The notes: a model not told the origin generated them from the letters alone. DNA of 64,000 bases from Chryseosolibacter sp964532595 (GCA_964532595.1 CAZHIQ010000001.1:62001-126000); one strand, 5' to 3'. Shown: positions 52,372 to 61,412, counted from the stretch's first letter. Translations and numbers: made by a program.

Positions 52372-53355
52372 ATGGGAACAACGAGTACGAGCACAACCAC
52401 CGCCCGTCCAACCAGGACACACAGGGCACCCGCGGTCACGCATACGTGGCCAATCGACATTAAATCAAGGTCGGCGGCGACCTACGCTTACGCCGTCATC
52501 CGTCTCATTAGAGTACGCCAATGGGTGAAGAACCTTTTCCTTTTCATCCCGTCATTCTTCGCAGGTCATTTGTTCCGGGTTGAAGAACTCATTACGGTCT
52601 CCGCCGGCGCCCTGGCCTTCAGCTTTGTAGCTTCCGGTGTCTATGTAATCAACGATTATCGCGACCGACACGTAGATCGACTGCATCCCAAGAAGAAATT
52701 TCGACCTATTGCTTCAGGAGAAGTAGGAACAGGTGCAGCCTTCACATTAATTATTGTGTTGGTGTCGTCGGGGCTCGCCGGCGCAGCAGCTCTCAACCTG
52801 AGCTTCTTCTACATCCTCCTCGGATATTTTGCCTTGAACCTGGGCTACTCGATGGGTCTGAAGAATATCGGCATCGTCGACTTGTTTATTGTCGCTTTGG
52901 GATTTCTCCTGCGTGTCTATAGCGGTGGAGTCCTTGCCGACCTGTACGTGACTCATTGGTTGTCGCTAATGATCCTGCTTCTGGCACTATTCCTCATCAT
53001 CGCCAAGCGAAGAGACGACCTCCTCCTCAACGCGCAGAACGGAACGATCGTACGCAAGTCAACACAGTCTTACAATCTCGAATTTATCACCTCCTGTCTG
53101 ACACTACTCTCGGCAGTCGTAATCGTGGCCTACATCATGTACACAGTGTCGCCGGAAGTAACAGAACGCTTTGACAGTGACTACCTATTCGTCACGACCA
53201 TTTTTGTGATCGCCGGTATAATGCGCTATCTCCAGATCGTATTCGTCGAAAACAGATCGGGATCTCCTACGCGTATTTTCATGAGAGACAAATTTATACT
53301 TGCCACTATCGCAGGCTGGATACTCAGTTTCTACCTGATCATCTATGCGTTATGA
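52372..53355 (+). CDS. UbiA-family prenyltransferase, decaprenyl-phosphate phosphoribosyltransferase-like
   Basis: This 327-residue protein has eight or nine membrane helices after an unusual Thr-rich N-terminus of about 35 residues. IRLIRVRQWVKNLFLFIPSF, NDYRDRHVDRLHPKKKFRPI (first Asp motif, residues 94-102), GYSMGLKNIGIVDLFIVALG (second motif) and FLLRVYSGGV match the Rv3806c group. Those enzymes transfer phosphoribose from PRPP to polyprenyl phosphate. Given DprE1/DprE2-like genes 15 kb away in the same locus, it is the probable first step of polyprenyl-phosphoryl-arabinose synthesis. It overlaps the HAD gene by 11 bp. Confidence 0.88.
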   Translation: MGTTSTSTTTARPTRTHRAPAVTHTWPIDIKSRSAATYAYAVIRLIRVRQWVKNLFLFIPSFFAGHLFRVEELITVSAGALAFSFVASGVYVINDYRDRHVDRLHPKKKFRPIASGEVGTGAAFTLIIVLVSSGLAGAAALNLSFFYILLGYFALNLGYSMGLKNIGIVDLFIVALGFLLRVYSGGVLADLYVTHWLSLMILLLALFLIIAKRRDDLLLNAQNGTIVRKSTQSYNLEFITSCLTLLSAVVIVAYIMYTVSPEVTERFDSDYLFVTTIFVIAGIMRYLQIVFVENRSGSPTRIFMRDKFILATIAGWILSFYLIIYAL

Positions 53356-54031
53356 ATTCATGACCTTTACGCCATCAACGCCTCATGTGTCAGCGCGTAC
53401 TCAGATCCACGGAAAGCAACGCCTGGCATTGTTCGACTTCGATGGAACGATTACCTCGCGTGACACACTCGAAGCGTTTATCCGCTTCTATCGGGGTAGC
53501 TCCGGCTATGTTGCCGGGCTCATCGCCCTCTTCCCTGTTTTGTCAGCGTACAAACTAGGCATTCTTCCCAACTGGAAAGCAAAAGAAAAACTCATGACCT
53601 GGTTCTTCCGCGGCGAAAACGTTACGACGTTCGACGCCCGGTGTGAACAATTCGCGCGTGAGATCGTTCCCCGACTAGTTCGACCCGAGGCACTTCGCGA
53701 AATCCGACAACATCAGGACAACAACACGGTCGTGTGCGTTGTATCAGCTTCCGCCGAGAACTGGGTAAAGCCGTGGTGCAGGGAACAAGGAATTCAATGC
53801 CTGGCCACACGATTGGAAGAAAAATCGGGAATACTCACAGGAAAATTTGAGGGTCAAAACTGTCACGGCGACGAAAAGGTGCACCGAATAAAAACAGCTT
53901 TCGAAATCGACCACTTCTCCGAAATCATCGCCTACGGTGACTCGTCGGGCGATCGTCAGATGCTTGAACTGGCGCACATCAAACATTACAAACCGTTTCG
54001 AAGCTCCGCGCGCCCTATTCAAACAGCCTGA
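53345..54031 (+). CDS. HAD-IB family phosphatase
   Basis: This 228-residue HAD hydrolase has LALFDFDGTITSRDTLEAF with nucleophile D31 and acid D33, the SASAENWVKPWCREQG Ser region, and YGDSSGDRQML (motif III/IV Asp pair). IB-type HADs act on small phosphomonoesters such as phosphoserine or phosphoribose-type compounds. It overlaps the UbiA start by 11 bp, so it probably works on that enzyme's product: dephosphorylation of polyprenyl-phosphoryl-5-phosphoribose is the step needed before DprE1. ATG 53360 is an alternative start. It overlaps the PD40 gene end by 17 bp. Confidence 0.87.
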   Translation: MRYEFMTFTPSTPHVSARTQIHGKQRLALFDFDGTITSRDTLEAFIRFYRGSSGYVAGLIALFPVLSAYKLGILPNWKAKEKLMTWFFRGENVTTFDARCEQFAREIVPRLVRPEALREIRQHQDNNTVVCVVSASAENWVKPWCREQGIQCLATRLEEKSGILTGKFEGQNCHGDEKVHRIKTAFEIDHFSEIIAYGDSSGDRQMLELAHIKHYKPFRSSARPIQTA

Positions 54032-55250
54032 TGGCGATGACACCGCGCCCGGCCTTCTCGGGCGACTCCACCTGACGTGTAACGATACGATCTTCTGAAA
54101 TGCCCGATTGTGTAAGATAATCGGCTACCGATTTTAATCGTTTCTCGCCACGTTCAAGATCATCAGTCTGTAACACCACAAGGTGAAACATCACTGACCG
54201 CCTCAGCTGCAACTTGTTTGCGACATAAAAAAGAAGTTCTTCCTGTGACGGTGTCAGGGTCGTTGATGTCTCAGGGAATATAATTTCCTGAGAAATTGAT
54301 GCGCCCAGTTCCCGCTGCCAGTCTTCCCGGGTAAAGTAACGCTGTCCATCTCCAAGTACCGTTGCACGCCGTGTTACGTGCGCTTCATACAAATCGGCAA
54401 ACTGCCCATCCCGGTTACTGGCGAAATAAGCAATGGAGTCACCGTAAATCGAAAAGTACGCATCAAACTTCGCCGAATTCACCATCTTGCCAAGGTTGAC
54501 AGGCACCGACCACGTCTCCCATGAATCGTAAAGTCGCTCGCTGTAGAATATATCTGCATCACCTTCTCCCCCGTGACCGTTGCTGGCGAAATACAGCCGT
54601 TTCTTGTCGTTCGAAAGAAAGGGTGATATTTCAAACCCCTGCGTGTTCAGCGTTCCTCCCATGTTGCGGGGAACAGTCCATTGTCCTGTTTTGTCTTTGA
54701 CACTGAAATACAAATCTTCCTCTCCATAGCTATCATCTCCCTGCATCGACAAGAAAACAACATCAACATCGGGTGACACGTAAACGCCGACAAAGCGCCG
54801 GGTATCTATGCCCGGAATTGGGATAAGCTGTGGACGCGTCCAATAGTCATTGATTCGCTCAGTGTAGTAGATCCCATCAATCGGACTGTACGGCGACGCG
54901 GATACAAAAAAACGCTTCTTCCCTTCGCGGTCAAAACCAACCAGAACGTTGTGAGCCGCGGTGTTCATGATGGCGGGAATGGTATTCGACGGACTTCTCC
55001 AAACGTCTCCCCGACCTTCACTGTGCCAGATATCGCTTCCTGAAAACTTTCCCCCTGAATTTGCGGCAAAAAGGGTACGGGTAAAAAACAGCTGACGTCC
55101 ATCCGGAGATAAAAGCGGCATCCCCTCCTCTGCTGCTGAGTTCAGCGTCGGAGGAAGTTTGCGTACGGAGTTAAATTCCAGTTCCTGCCCGGGTACATTC
55201 AGGCAGAATCCAAGAATCGTCGAAAGAAGAAAACAACAGCGCTTTACCAT
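54015..55250 (-). CDS. Secreted PD40-repeat protein with OmpA-like C-terminus
   Basis: This 411-residue protein has a signal peptide (MVKRCCFLLSTILGF) and PD40-type beta-propeller units such as EGMPLLSPDGRQLFFTRT, VYVSPDVDVVFLSMQGDD and ISPFLSNDKKRLYFASNGHG, followed by an OmpA-like C-terminal domain (residues about 320-411, ending KAGRGVIAIRLFE). The order PD40 then OmpA resembles the peptidoglycan-anchoring PorE-type proteins of T9SS. Its start overlaps the PorP/SprF stop by 7 bp, so it is the third gene of the module. It likely anchors or assists the secreted cargo. Confidence 0.85.
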   Translation of the reverse strand: MVKRCCFLLSTILGFCLNVPGQELEFNSVRKLPPTLNSAAEEGMPLLSPDGRQLFFTRTLFAANSGGKFSGSDIWHSEGRGDVWRSPSNTIPAIMNTAAHNVLVGFDREGKKRFFVSASPYSPIDGIYYTERINDYWTRPQLIPIPGIDTRRFVGVYVSPDVDVVFLSMQGDDSYGEEDLYFSVKDKTGQWTVPRNMGGTLNTQGFEISPFLSNDKKRLYFASNGHGGEGDADIFYSERLYDSWETWSVPVNLGKMVNSAKFDAYFSIYGDSIAYFASNRDGQFADLYEAHVTRRATVLGDGQRYFTREDWQRELGASISQEIIFPETSTTLTPSQEELLFYVANKLQLRRSVMFHLVVLQTDDLERGEKRLKSVADYLTQSGISEDRIVTRQVESPEKAGRGVIAIRLFE

Positions 55251-56245
55251 GTGTACTGAGGGTATTTTCTGAAATTATTTACTCGCAAAGAGATGACAAG
55301 CTCATGGCTTCCGTCATTAAACTGTCGGAAAGGTCCGAGCGACATTTCGTACGCATAGGAGGCACTCAATCGGTGATCAAAGTTCCATCCGATGATAGCG
55401 ATCCCGCTCTTGATATCCCGATATGTTAATCCCAGCCATATGTTCTGTCTGAAGTAACCTTTTACGCTATAATCAATCGCTACTTTGTTATCGGTTTGAA
55501 CAAGAGCCAGTAAGGAAGGCTTTACAGTAACATCTGCGTCGACGGGAACTACCCAGCCGGCTTGCGCAGATGCGCGATAAAACGATTGAGTCATGTCCAG
55601 TTCTCCGCTGTTAAGGGCGCGATGAACCACAGGCAGGTAAGACACGCCAATGTAGAAGCGGGGACCGTAGACGAGTACTCCAGCCCGGACGTTGAGTTCA
55701 TTTTGCGACGTTGATGCCGTTAGCAAATAGTCATAGTAGGGATCAGGATCCCGTACGGTCACCTCACCCACGTCAAGCTTCCTGTTCTCGAACAACACGG
55801 AAACCCCGCCGGCCATCCGGGTCTTCCCTCCCAGAGGATAGTGAACAGAATAGTTAACACTGGTCCCGACCGACTTTATGACTCCAACCTGCGTGTGAAA
55901 GAGCTGGCCTCCAATTCCGTGGATCATTCTCCGCGCCGCGGGTATCTGTCCTTCAGCAAGCATGTCCGGACTACTCGGTCGTAACGCATTGTAGGAAAGA
56001 TCAAGGGGATGAACCAGTCGGGTGTTATACGAAAGATTTAGGAATCGCGGAGCCTGGCTTCCGAAGCCCGCCCATTGGTGACGGTAGCTCATCTTGAAGT
56101 CACCAAAAGGCTCCACCCCGGAAAACGCCGGATTGAACATCGGCAACATCTGAAAGCGCTGGCCTTGATTCGGCACATACTGCCCGTACACCGACGTGCA
56201 CCCCCACAGGCAACAAATTAAGACAACAAGAATTCGTACGTTCAT
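55244..56245 (-). CDS. T9SS-associated outer-membrane protein PorP/SprF family
   Basis: This 333-residue protein has a signal peptide (MNVRILVVLICCLWGCTSVY) and the PorP/SprF opening block QRFQMLPMFNPAFSGVEPFG, followed by a beta-barrel pattern of alternating aromatic strands (GLTYRDIKSGIAIIGWNFDH, ASYAYEMSLGPF) and a closing strand. The family helps particular cargo proteins with type B C-terminal domains cross the outer membrane. Its ATG overlaps the stop of the large repeat gene, so it is probably dedicated to that protein. Confidence 0.93.
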   Translation of the reverse strand: MNVRILVVLICCLWGCTSVYGQYVPNQGQRFQMLPMFNPAFSGVEPFGDFKMSYRHQWAGFGSQAPRFLNLSYNTRLVHPLDLSYNALRPSSPDMLAEGQIPAARRMIHGIGGQLFHTQVGVIKSVGTSVNYSVHYPLGGKTRMAGGVSVLFENRKLDVGEVTVRDPDPYYDYLLTASTSQNELNVRAGVLVYGPRFYIGVSYLPVVHRALNSGELDMTQSFYRASAQAGWVVPVDADVTVKPSLLALVQTDNKVAIDYSVKGYFRQNIWLGLTYRDIKSGIAIIGWNFDHRLSASYAYEMSLGPFRQFNDGSHELVISLRVNNFRKYPQYTW

Positions 56246-59214
56246 CGTAGTATGGTTACGGTGCCTCTGTAAGTTTTACGATTGCGAAGGTTTAAATCAA
56301 TCGTGTAGTAGTACGTGCCCGCAGGTAATAATTTTCCGTCCATTGTACCGTCCCACGGACTTCCAAAACCCTGCGTCCGAAATACGAGCACTCCGCTGCT
56401 TGTATAGACGCTCACCACAGCGCTGGCGATTTCTTCAACCCCACCTCCCGGCCAGTCAATCACCCACGTATCGTTTGCTTCGTCGCCGTTGGGTGTGAAT
56501 CCGGTGGGAATAACCAGATCGACAAACGTATATTCCATACTGATCACAATCTCCAACGGCGAGCTGGCAGCATCACCTTCGTTCACTTCATAGACCAATT
56601 GGGCCGGCCGTAGGTCGGGGTCGACTGTATTGCGATGCAGATACCGAACTGACCGAAGCGCGGAACGGTACTCCTCGAGAGGAGCCCGTCCCGAGAATGT
56701 CAACCGACCTGTCTGATAATCGAGGCTTCCGCGAATGTTGGCCGTCCGCTGAAATGCCAGGTCATCAAGCTCGGCCCGGAACGGTCTCCCGACAAAGGAT
56801 ACACTAGCCCGACTCAAACTATCACTATCCGGATCCTGAATATCAATATCGGGCGACACAAAGGCATACTCGCCGTTGACTTCATAGTACAGCGTATCGC
56901 GAACAACGACCAACACGGGAGGATCGTCGACCGACACAACGGTAATGCTGATGGTCGCAGGCTCCCGGCTAAAGGCATAACCATCACTTGCCGACCAATC
57001 GAAGGCATCGTCACCAAAAAAGTCGGGGTCGGGCACATATTGTAACCCGGCGAGAGAGGATGCAGTAACCGAATCTCCCTCCGCCAATTGCACCTCACCG
57101 ATCCGGAGCTTGCCGTTCTCGGGCAAGGAAACAATCATGATCGCAGCCAATGGATCATCGTTAGCATCGTTATATCCTTCCTGAAAGAATCCTTCGTCAA
57201 GGTCAAACGCAACATCTTCGTCCGTTACCAACGACAAGTCCGAAACATCGGGGAGTTGGTTTACCGTCAGCGTGAACTCCTGCACTACCTCCACCTGACC
57301 ATCGGAAACACTGATGACCACATGGGACGAACCCGACGCCGACTCGGGTGGCTGTCCGTGCAGCCGAGCCCCTCCGCTCCCCGCGGGGGAAAGCGTTGCC
57401 CACGACGGACTTGCAATCGCGGAGAATTGTAGCGGATCGCCGTCCACATCTTCTGCTGCAATCGAGTAGTTGTATGGTTCGCCTACTACGGCGAAAGTGA
57501 CGGGTGCCGAGGTAAAAACAGGAGGGTCATTCACGCCCTCCACGGTCAGCACGAATGATCGGGTCACCTGATGGATATGACCCGGTCCTTGCGGACCATC
57601 GTCTGAAACGGTGACGGTAACGGTTGTCTTCCCGAAGGCATTTGCTTTGGTCTTAAATCTCAGTATCGCCGTTGGCGAAGGAGAGTTATACGCTACCTCA
57701 AAAAGGTCAAACAATTCAGGGCGATCGGTCGCCGCCGTCACCGTAATTTTTTGCGTCTCCCCTTCTCCCGGGCCAATACCCGCAAGTGTTATTTGTTGGG
57801 TTGAGGCATCCTCCAGAACCGTAAAATCATTGATGGGATCCAGCGTAGGTGCGTCATTGACTTCACTCACCTGTACCTGGAAGCTCTGAGTATACGAGTT
57901 TTCATGCGGAGCAGTATTCGAACCGTTGTCGATCGCGATGACTGTAATTGTCACCGCACCCGAGGTATTGGGAACAACCCGATAGGTCAATGAGGCTGTG
58001 CTTCCTCCCCCATAATCGATGACCGGCGTCTCTATGATTGCCGTGTTACCCGATGTGGCCACGAACGTCAGCTGCTGATCATTTTCCCCAGGGCCAGGGG
58101 AAATACCTGTTATCGACAGCGTCACCGCTCCGACATTCTCAACGACAGACTGATCAGCAATTGCGTTAAACGACGGGGCATCATTGACAGGCTGTACTTC
58201 AACAAGAACGAAAAATGTTTCGCTCGTCCTCGTGCCGTCGCCTATACTTACCGGCACGGAAAGATCACCAAAAAAGTTTTGAAGGGGAGTGACCGTAGTT
58301 CCGTTGACCGTATAGTTCGATCCGGGAGAGACCTCCAACGTAAATCCGGTCGGATATACGTTACCGGGGTCTTCGACGACAAGATGCGACAACCCCAGTT
58401 CTATCGACGCATCCTCCAACACCGTCACCGGATGCTGATCTATGATGACTGGAGGGTCTACGGCCGCGGGTCTCACCTCGATGAAAAAGTTGAAATCTTC
58501 ACTGGACGCTAAACCATCGTTAACACTCACAGGAATGACCAGCTCGCCGGTGAACATACTGACCGGCGTGACCGTTGTTCCGCTTACCGTATAATTAGCT
58601 CCCGCGGCAACTGACAAAGAAAATCCCACGGGATAGTCGTTATCAACATCCGTAACCGTCAGATGTGAAAAATCGATTGTGAAGCTCTCGTCCGCATCAA
58701 TGCTCACCGGTACCTGTCCGGTGATAAGAGGCGGATCGTTTTCAGGTATGACCGTGACTAAAAGGTTAAAGACGTTGCTGCTTAGCACGCCATCGCTCAC
58801 CTCGACCGGAATAGTCAACGTTCCGTTGAAATCCGCGACGGGAGTCACCACATTCCCTACCCGTGTATAACTGTCTCCCTCATGTACAATGAGTGTGAAA
58901 CCCGTTGGATACAGGTTCTCCGCATCCATCACCTGCAAATGCTCCGGCAGGATACTTATCGGCGTGTCTTCAGGAGTTTCAAGCGGTACCTGTCCCGTTA
59001 TAACAGGAGCGTCTGCGACAGCAGCAGTAAATGTCCCCTTTAGGAAGGGCCCCTCGCCTACCTCTACGGAAACACCAAGCACCCCTGCAACACCCATTGC
59101 CGCGAGTATTCGTAATCCACTTACCGGGCACAAGATTATTATTACACCCGGTAGGCCACAACGGCAAAACCAGTGTATACAAGCTGATACGCTGAAAACT
59201 TCCCGAGTAGTCAC
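56242..59214 (-). CDS. Large repeat protein with T9SS type B C-terminal sorting domain
   Basis: This is a 990-residue surface protein. Residues about 68-340 hold three tandem repeats of about 90 residues (each with YPTGF or YPVGF, then TTVTP or VVTP, and a V-x-D-G segment). Two Ig/cadherin-like repeats follow, with motifs GISPGPGEN and GIGPGEGETQ, then a putative cadherin/He_PIG domain, a further Ig-like block, and a gliding-motility-type C-terminal domain (IPTGFTPNGDEANDTW, then GTYYYTIDL near the end). A hydrophobic segment lies near residues 15-50, but the signal peptide is unclear. It is the predicted cargo of the T9SS, with its own PorP/SprF helper downstream. Confidence 0.88.
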   Translation of the reverse strand: MTTREVFSVSACIHWFCRCGLPGVIIILCPVSGLRILAAMGVAGVLGVSVEVGEGPFLKGTFTAAVADAPVITGQVPLETPEDTPISILPEHLQVMDAENLYPTGFTLIVHEGDSYTRVGNVVTPVADFNGTLTIPVEVSDGVLSSNVFNLLVTVIPENDPPLITGQVPVSIDADESFTIDFSHLTVTDVDNDYPVGFSLSVAAGANYTVSGTTVTPVSMFTGELVIPVSVNDGLASSEDFNFFIEVRPAAVDPPVIIDQHPVTVLEDASIELGLSHLVVEDPGNVYPTGFTLEVSPGSNYTVNGTTVTPLQNFFGDLSVPVSIGDGTRTSETFFVLVEVQPVNDAPSFNAIADQSVVENVGAVTLSITGISPGPGENDQQLTFVATSGNTAIIETPVIDYGGGSTASLTYRVVPNTSGAVTITVIAIDNGSNTAPHENSYTQSFQVQVSEVNDAPTLDPINDFTVLEDASTQQITLAGIGPGEGETQKITVTAATDRPELFDLFEVAYNSPSPTAILRFKTKANAFGKTTVTVTVSDDGPQGPGHIHQVTRSFVLTVEGVNDPPVFTSAPVTFAVVGEPYNYSIAAEDVDGDPLQFSAIASPSWATLSPAGSGGARLHGQPPESASGSSHVVISVSDGQVEVVQEFTLTVNQLPDVSDLSLVTDEDVAFDLDEGFFQEGYNDANDDPLAAIMIVSLPENGKLRIGEVQLAEGDSVTASSLAGLQYVPDPDFFGDDAFDWSASDGYAFSREPATISITVVSVDDPPVLVVVRDTLYYEVNGEYAFVSPDIDIQDPDSDSLSRASVSFVGRPFRAELDDLAFQRTANIRGSLDYQTGRLTFSGRAPLEEYRSALRSVRYLHRNTVDPDLRPAQLVYEVNEGDAASSPLEIVISMEYTFVDLVIPTGFTPNGDEANDTWVIDWPGGGVEEIASAVVSVYTSSGVLVFRTQGFGSPWDGTMDGKLLPAGTYYYTIDLNLRNRKTYRGTVTILR

Positions 59215-59234
59215 GCGCTTACCAAAGAAAAACC

Positions 59235-60467
59235 ATGTTCCAATATTTCCACAGTATCTACCCTGTCATCGATTCTCTATCGCTATTCCTCTTCTGGGCG
59301 GGTATTATCATCGTCGGATACACATACCTTGGCTACGCCGCAGTGCTGTTTGTGCTTTCCAGGCTCCGTCGGGCCCGGAAGCCCGCAGGCGAATGGACTG
59401 ATAACGCACTGCCGAAGGTTACGCTGGTGATTGCCGCATATAACGAGGAACAGTGTATCGAAGAAAAGCTTATCAATACGCTCAGTCTGGATTATCCGGA
59501 AGACAAGCTAGCGGTGTTTGTTGTCACCGACGGGTCGACCGACAATACTCCGGAGATCGTAAAAAAATTTCATGCCGTCAGACTCTTTCACGACTTCGAA
59601 CGCAGAGGGAAAATCCATGCAGTAAACAGGGTTATGAAGCATGTCAGCACGCCTATTGTCGTGTACACTGATGCTAACACCCTGCTCAATCCGGAAGCAT
59701 TGCGAAAACTGATTCGGCATTATGTTGACGAGAATGTAGGTGGAGTGGCCGGGGAAAAACAAATCTTCAGGAACACGGCTGACAATGCATCGGGGGCCGG
59801 CGAAGGGCTGTACTGGAGGTATGAATCCTATCTGAAAGCCCGTGATGCGGAAGTCTGGTCAATCGTAGGGGCGGCCGGCGAACTGTTCTCAATCCGGACC
59901 GCCTTGTACGAGGAGCCTCTTGAGGATACGGTTATTGAAGATTTCTTTTTATCGATGCGAATATGCGCACGCGGGTACCGGTTCATGTACGAACCGGAAG
60001 CCACCGCGCTTGAAACCGCATCGGCCTCTGTCGAAGAAGAGTGGAAACGAAAAGTTCGTATATGTGCCGGCGGATTTCAGGCGATAACCCGCATGCCGTA
60101 CTTGCTCAACCCGTTCCGGTATGGAGTGTTGACATTTCAGTACATCTCGCATCGCGTCTTGCGATGGACACTCGCTCCGCTCTTTCTTCCCATTATCCTG
60201 TTAACGAATGTTTGGCTTGCCCTTGATGGAAACCCTCTCTATCTCACCCTCCTCGCCGGGCAGCTCCTCTTCTACGGTCTGGCATTAGCAGGGCGAGCGC
60301 TCCGCGATCGCAAGGTATCGATCAAAGGGTTCTTCGTCCCCTACTACTTTGTGGTAATGAATCTCTCGGTCTATGCCGGGTTGTATCGCTTTCTTCGGGG
60401 ACGCCAACCCGTGGTATGGGAGAAAGCGCGGCGCGCCAGTGTGGCTCCGCAGTCGATCAAACCCTGA
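59235..60467 (+). CDS. GT2 glycosyltransferase, membrane-bound (processive-like)
   Basis: This 410-residue protein has an N-terminal membrane helix, then a GT2 domain: VTLVIAAYNEEQCIEEKLIN, FVVTDGSTDNTPEIV, YTDANTLLNPEALRKLI (DxN-type metal site), EDTVIEDFFLSMRI (TED-like) and a Q-x-x-RW-like EEEWKRKVRICAGGFQAI. Three or four C-terminal membrane helices follow. This layout resembles poly-N-acetylglucosamine synthase and other processive enzymes. It is divergent from the large repeat gene with only 20 bp between starts, so the promoters must overlap the coding regions. Confidence 0.89.
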   Translation: MFQYFHSIYPVIDSLSLFLFWAGIIIVGYTYLGYAAVLFVLSRLRRARKPAGEWTDNALPKVTLVIAAYNEEQCIEEKLINTLSLDYPEDKLAVFVVTDGSTDNTPEIVKKFHAVRLFHDFERRGKIHAVNRVMKHVSTPIVVYTDANTLLNPEALRKLIRHYVDENVGGVAGEKQIFRNTADNASGAGEGLYWRYESYLKARDAEVWSIVGAAGELFSIRTALYEEPLEDTVIEDFFLSMRICARGYRFMYEPEATALETASASVEEEWKRKVRICAGGFQAITRMPYLLNPFRYGVLTFQYISHRVLRWTLAPLFLPIILLTNVWLALDGNPLYLTLLAGQLLFYGLALAGRALRDRKVSIKGFFVPYYFVVMNLSVYAGLYRFLRGRQPVVWEKARRASVAPQSIKP

Positions 60468-60482
60468 TTTAGCGGCCTCTTT

Positions 60483-60512
60483 TTGCCATTTTTCGCTCCG
60501 AATATTATTTTG
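60483..60512 (+). promoter_or_regulatory. Probable promoter of yebC
   Basis: TTG (60483-60485) is followed after 20 bases by TATTTTG (60506-60512), a near match to the Bacteroidota TTG-N19/20-TAnnTTTG layout. It lies 22 bases before the ATG at 60535. Confidence 0.5.
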
Positions 60513-60534
60513 CAACCCTTAAACCACTCGTGTT

Positions 60535-61242
60535 ATGGGGCGAATCTTTGAAAAACGGAAGCACAAGATGTTTGCACGCTTTGACCGCATGGCGAAGGCG
60601 TTCACGCGTATCGGCAAAGAGATATCCATTGCGGTAAAACAAGGCGGTCCTCATCCCGAGCACAACCCGAAGCTGCGCATGGCGATCCAAAACGCCAAGG
60701 GAGCCAATATGCCCAAAGACCGCGTTGAGGCTGCCATAAAGCGCGCATCTTCGAAGGAAGAAAAAGACTACCAGGAAGTGGTGTACGAAGGGTATGCCCC
60801 CCACGGTGTTCCCATTCTGGTAGAATGTGCAACGGACAACCCTACGCGCACTGTTGCGAACATCCGCCTTCACTTCTCAAAGAACGGAGGAAGTATGGGC
60901 AACTCCGGATCGGTGTCGTTTCTCTTCGAAAGAAAGGGTGTATTTAAATTCGATCCCGATAAATTGAACCTCGAAGAACTCGAGCTTGAACTGATTGACG
61001 CCGGAGCCGAAGATATCGAAACCAACGAGGAAGAAATCGTGGTCTACACGAAGTTCGCCGACTTCGGTCAGATGCAGAAGTTTCTCGAAGAACGAAATCT
61101 GGAAGCCCGAAGCAGCGAATTGCACTACATTCCAAACATGACCAAAGAACTTTCAGAAAGTGAACAGGACGATGTCCTTAAGCTGGTTGAAGCCTTGGAG
61201 TCGGACGACGACGTGCAAACGGTCTACCACAACCTCGCTTAA
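60535..61242 (+). CDS. YebC/TACO1-family protein
   Basis: This 235-residue protein has the three-domain YebC layout: MGRIFEKRKHKMFARFDRMA (Bacteroidota replace the usual GHSKW-like start), KLRMAIQNAKGANMPKDRVE, VYEGYAPHGVPILVECATDN, GGSMGNSGSVSFLFERKG and the C-terminal DVQTVYHNL. The family is described both as DNA-binding transcriptional regulators and as translation factors that relieve stalling at proline codons. Here it stands alone between a GT2 gene and a small regulatory cluster. The start is fixed by the family. Confidence 0.94.
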   Translation: MGRIFEKRKHKMFARFDRMAKAFTRIGKEISIAVKQGGPHPEHNPKLRMAIQNAKGANMPKDRVEAAIKRASSKEEKDYQEVVYEGYAPHGVPILVECATDNPTRTVANIRLHFSKNGGSMGNSGSVSFLFERKGVFKFDPDKLNLEELELELIDAGAEDIETNEEEIVVYTKFADFGQMQKFLEERNLEARSSELHYIPNMTKELSESEQDDVLKLVEALESDDDVQTVYHNLA

Positions 61243-61395
61243 TACAGCGGCGCTTCAACAGCCGCTATGACGATTCTTCCATCATTCGAAGAATTCCGAC
61301 CGCCGCTGACAACGACCGGTATATCCGCTGCCTTCCGCCGGCTATTGCACTGGCCATCCCGTTGTAAAGTACTGACTTTCGGGCAGGTATGATTT

Positions 61396-61410
61396 TTTGA
61401 GTTACTCAAA
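61396..61410. promoter_or_regulatory. Perfect 15-base palindrome before the 112-aa unknown gene
   Basis: TTTGAGT-T-ACTCAAA is a perfect inverted repeat ending two bases before ATG 61413. It may be an operator or may fold in mRNA and hide the start. No candidate regulator can be named. Confidence 0.45.
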
Positions 61411-61412
61411 CG

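Noticed and set aside
52372..53355. MenA or UbiA quinone prenyltransferase
   Set aside because: The WVKN, NDYRD and LRVYSGG pattern and the HAD neighbour fit decaprenyl-phosphate phosphoribosyltransferases better.
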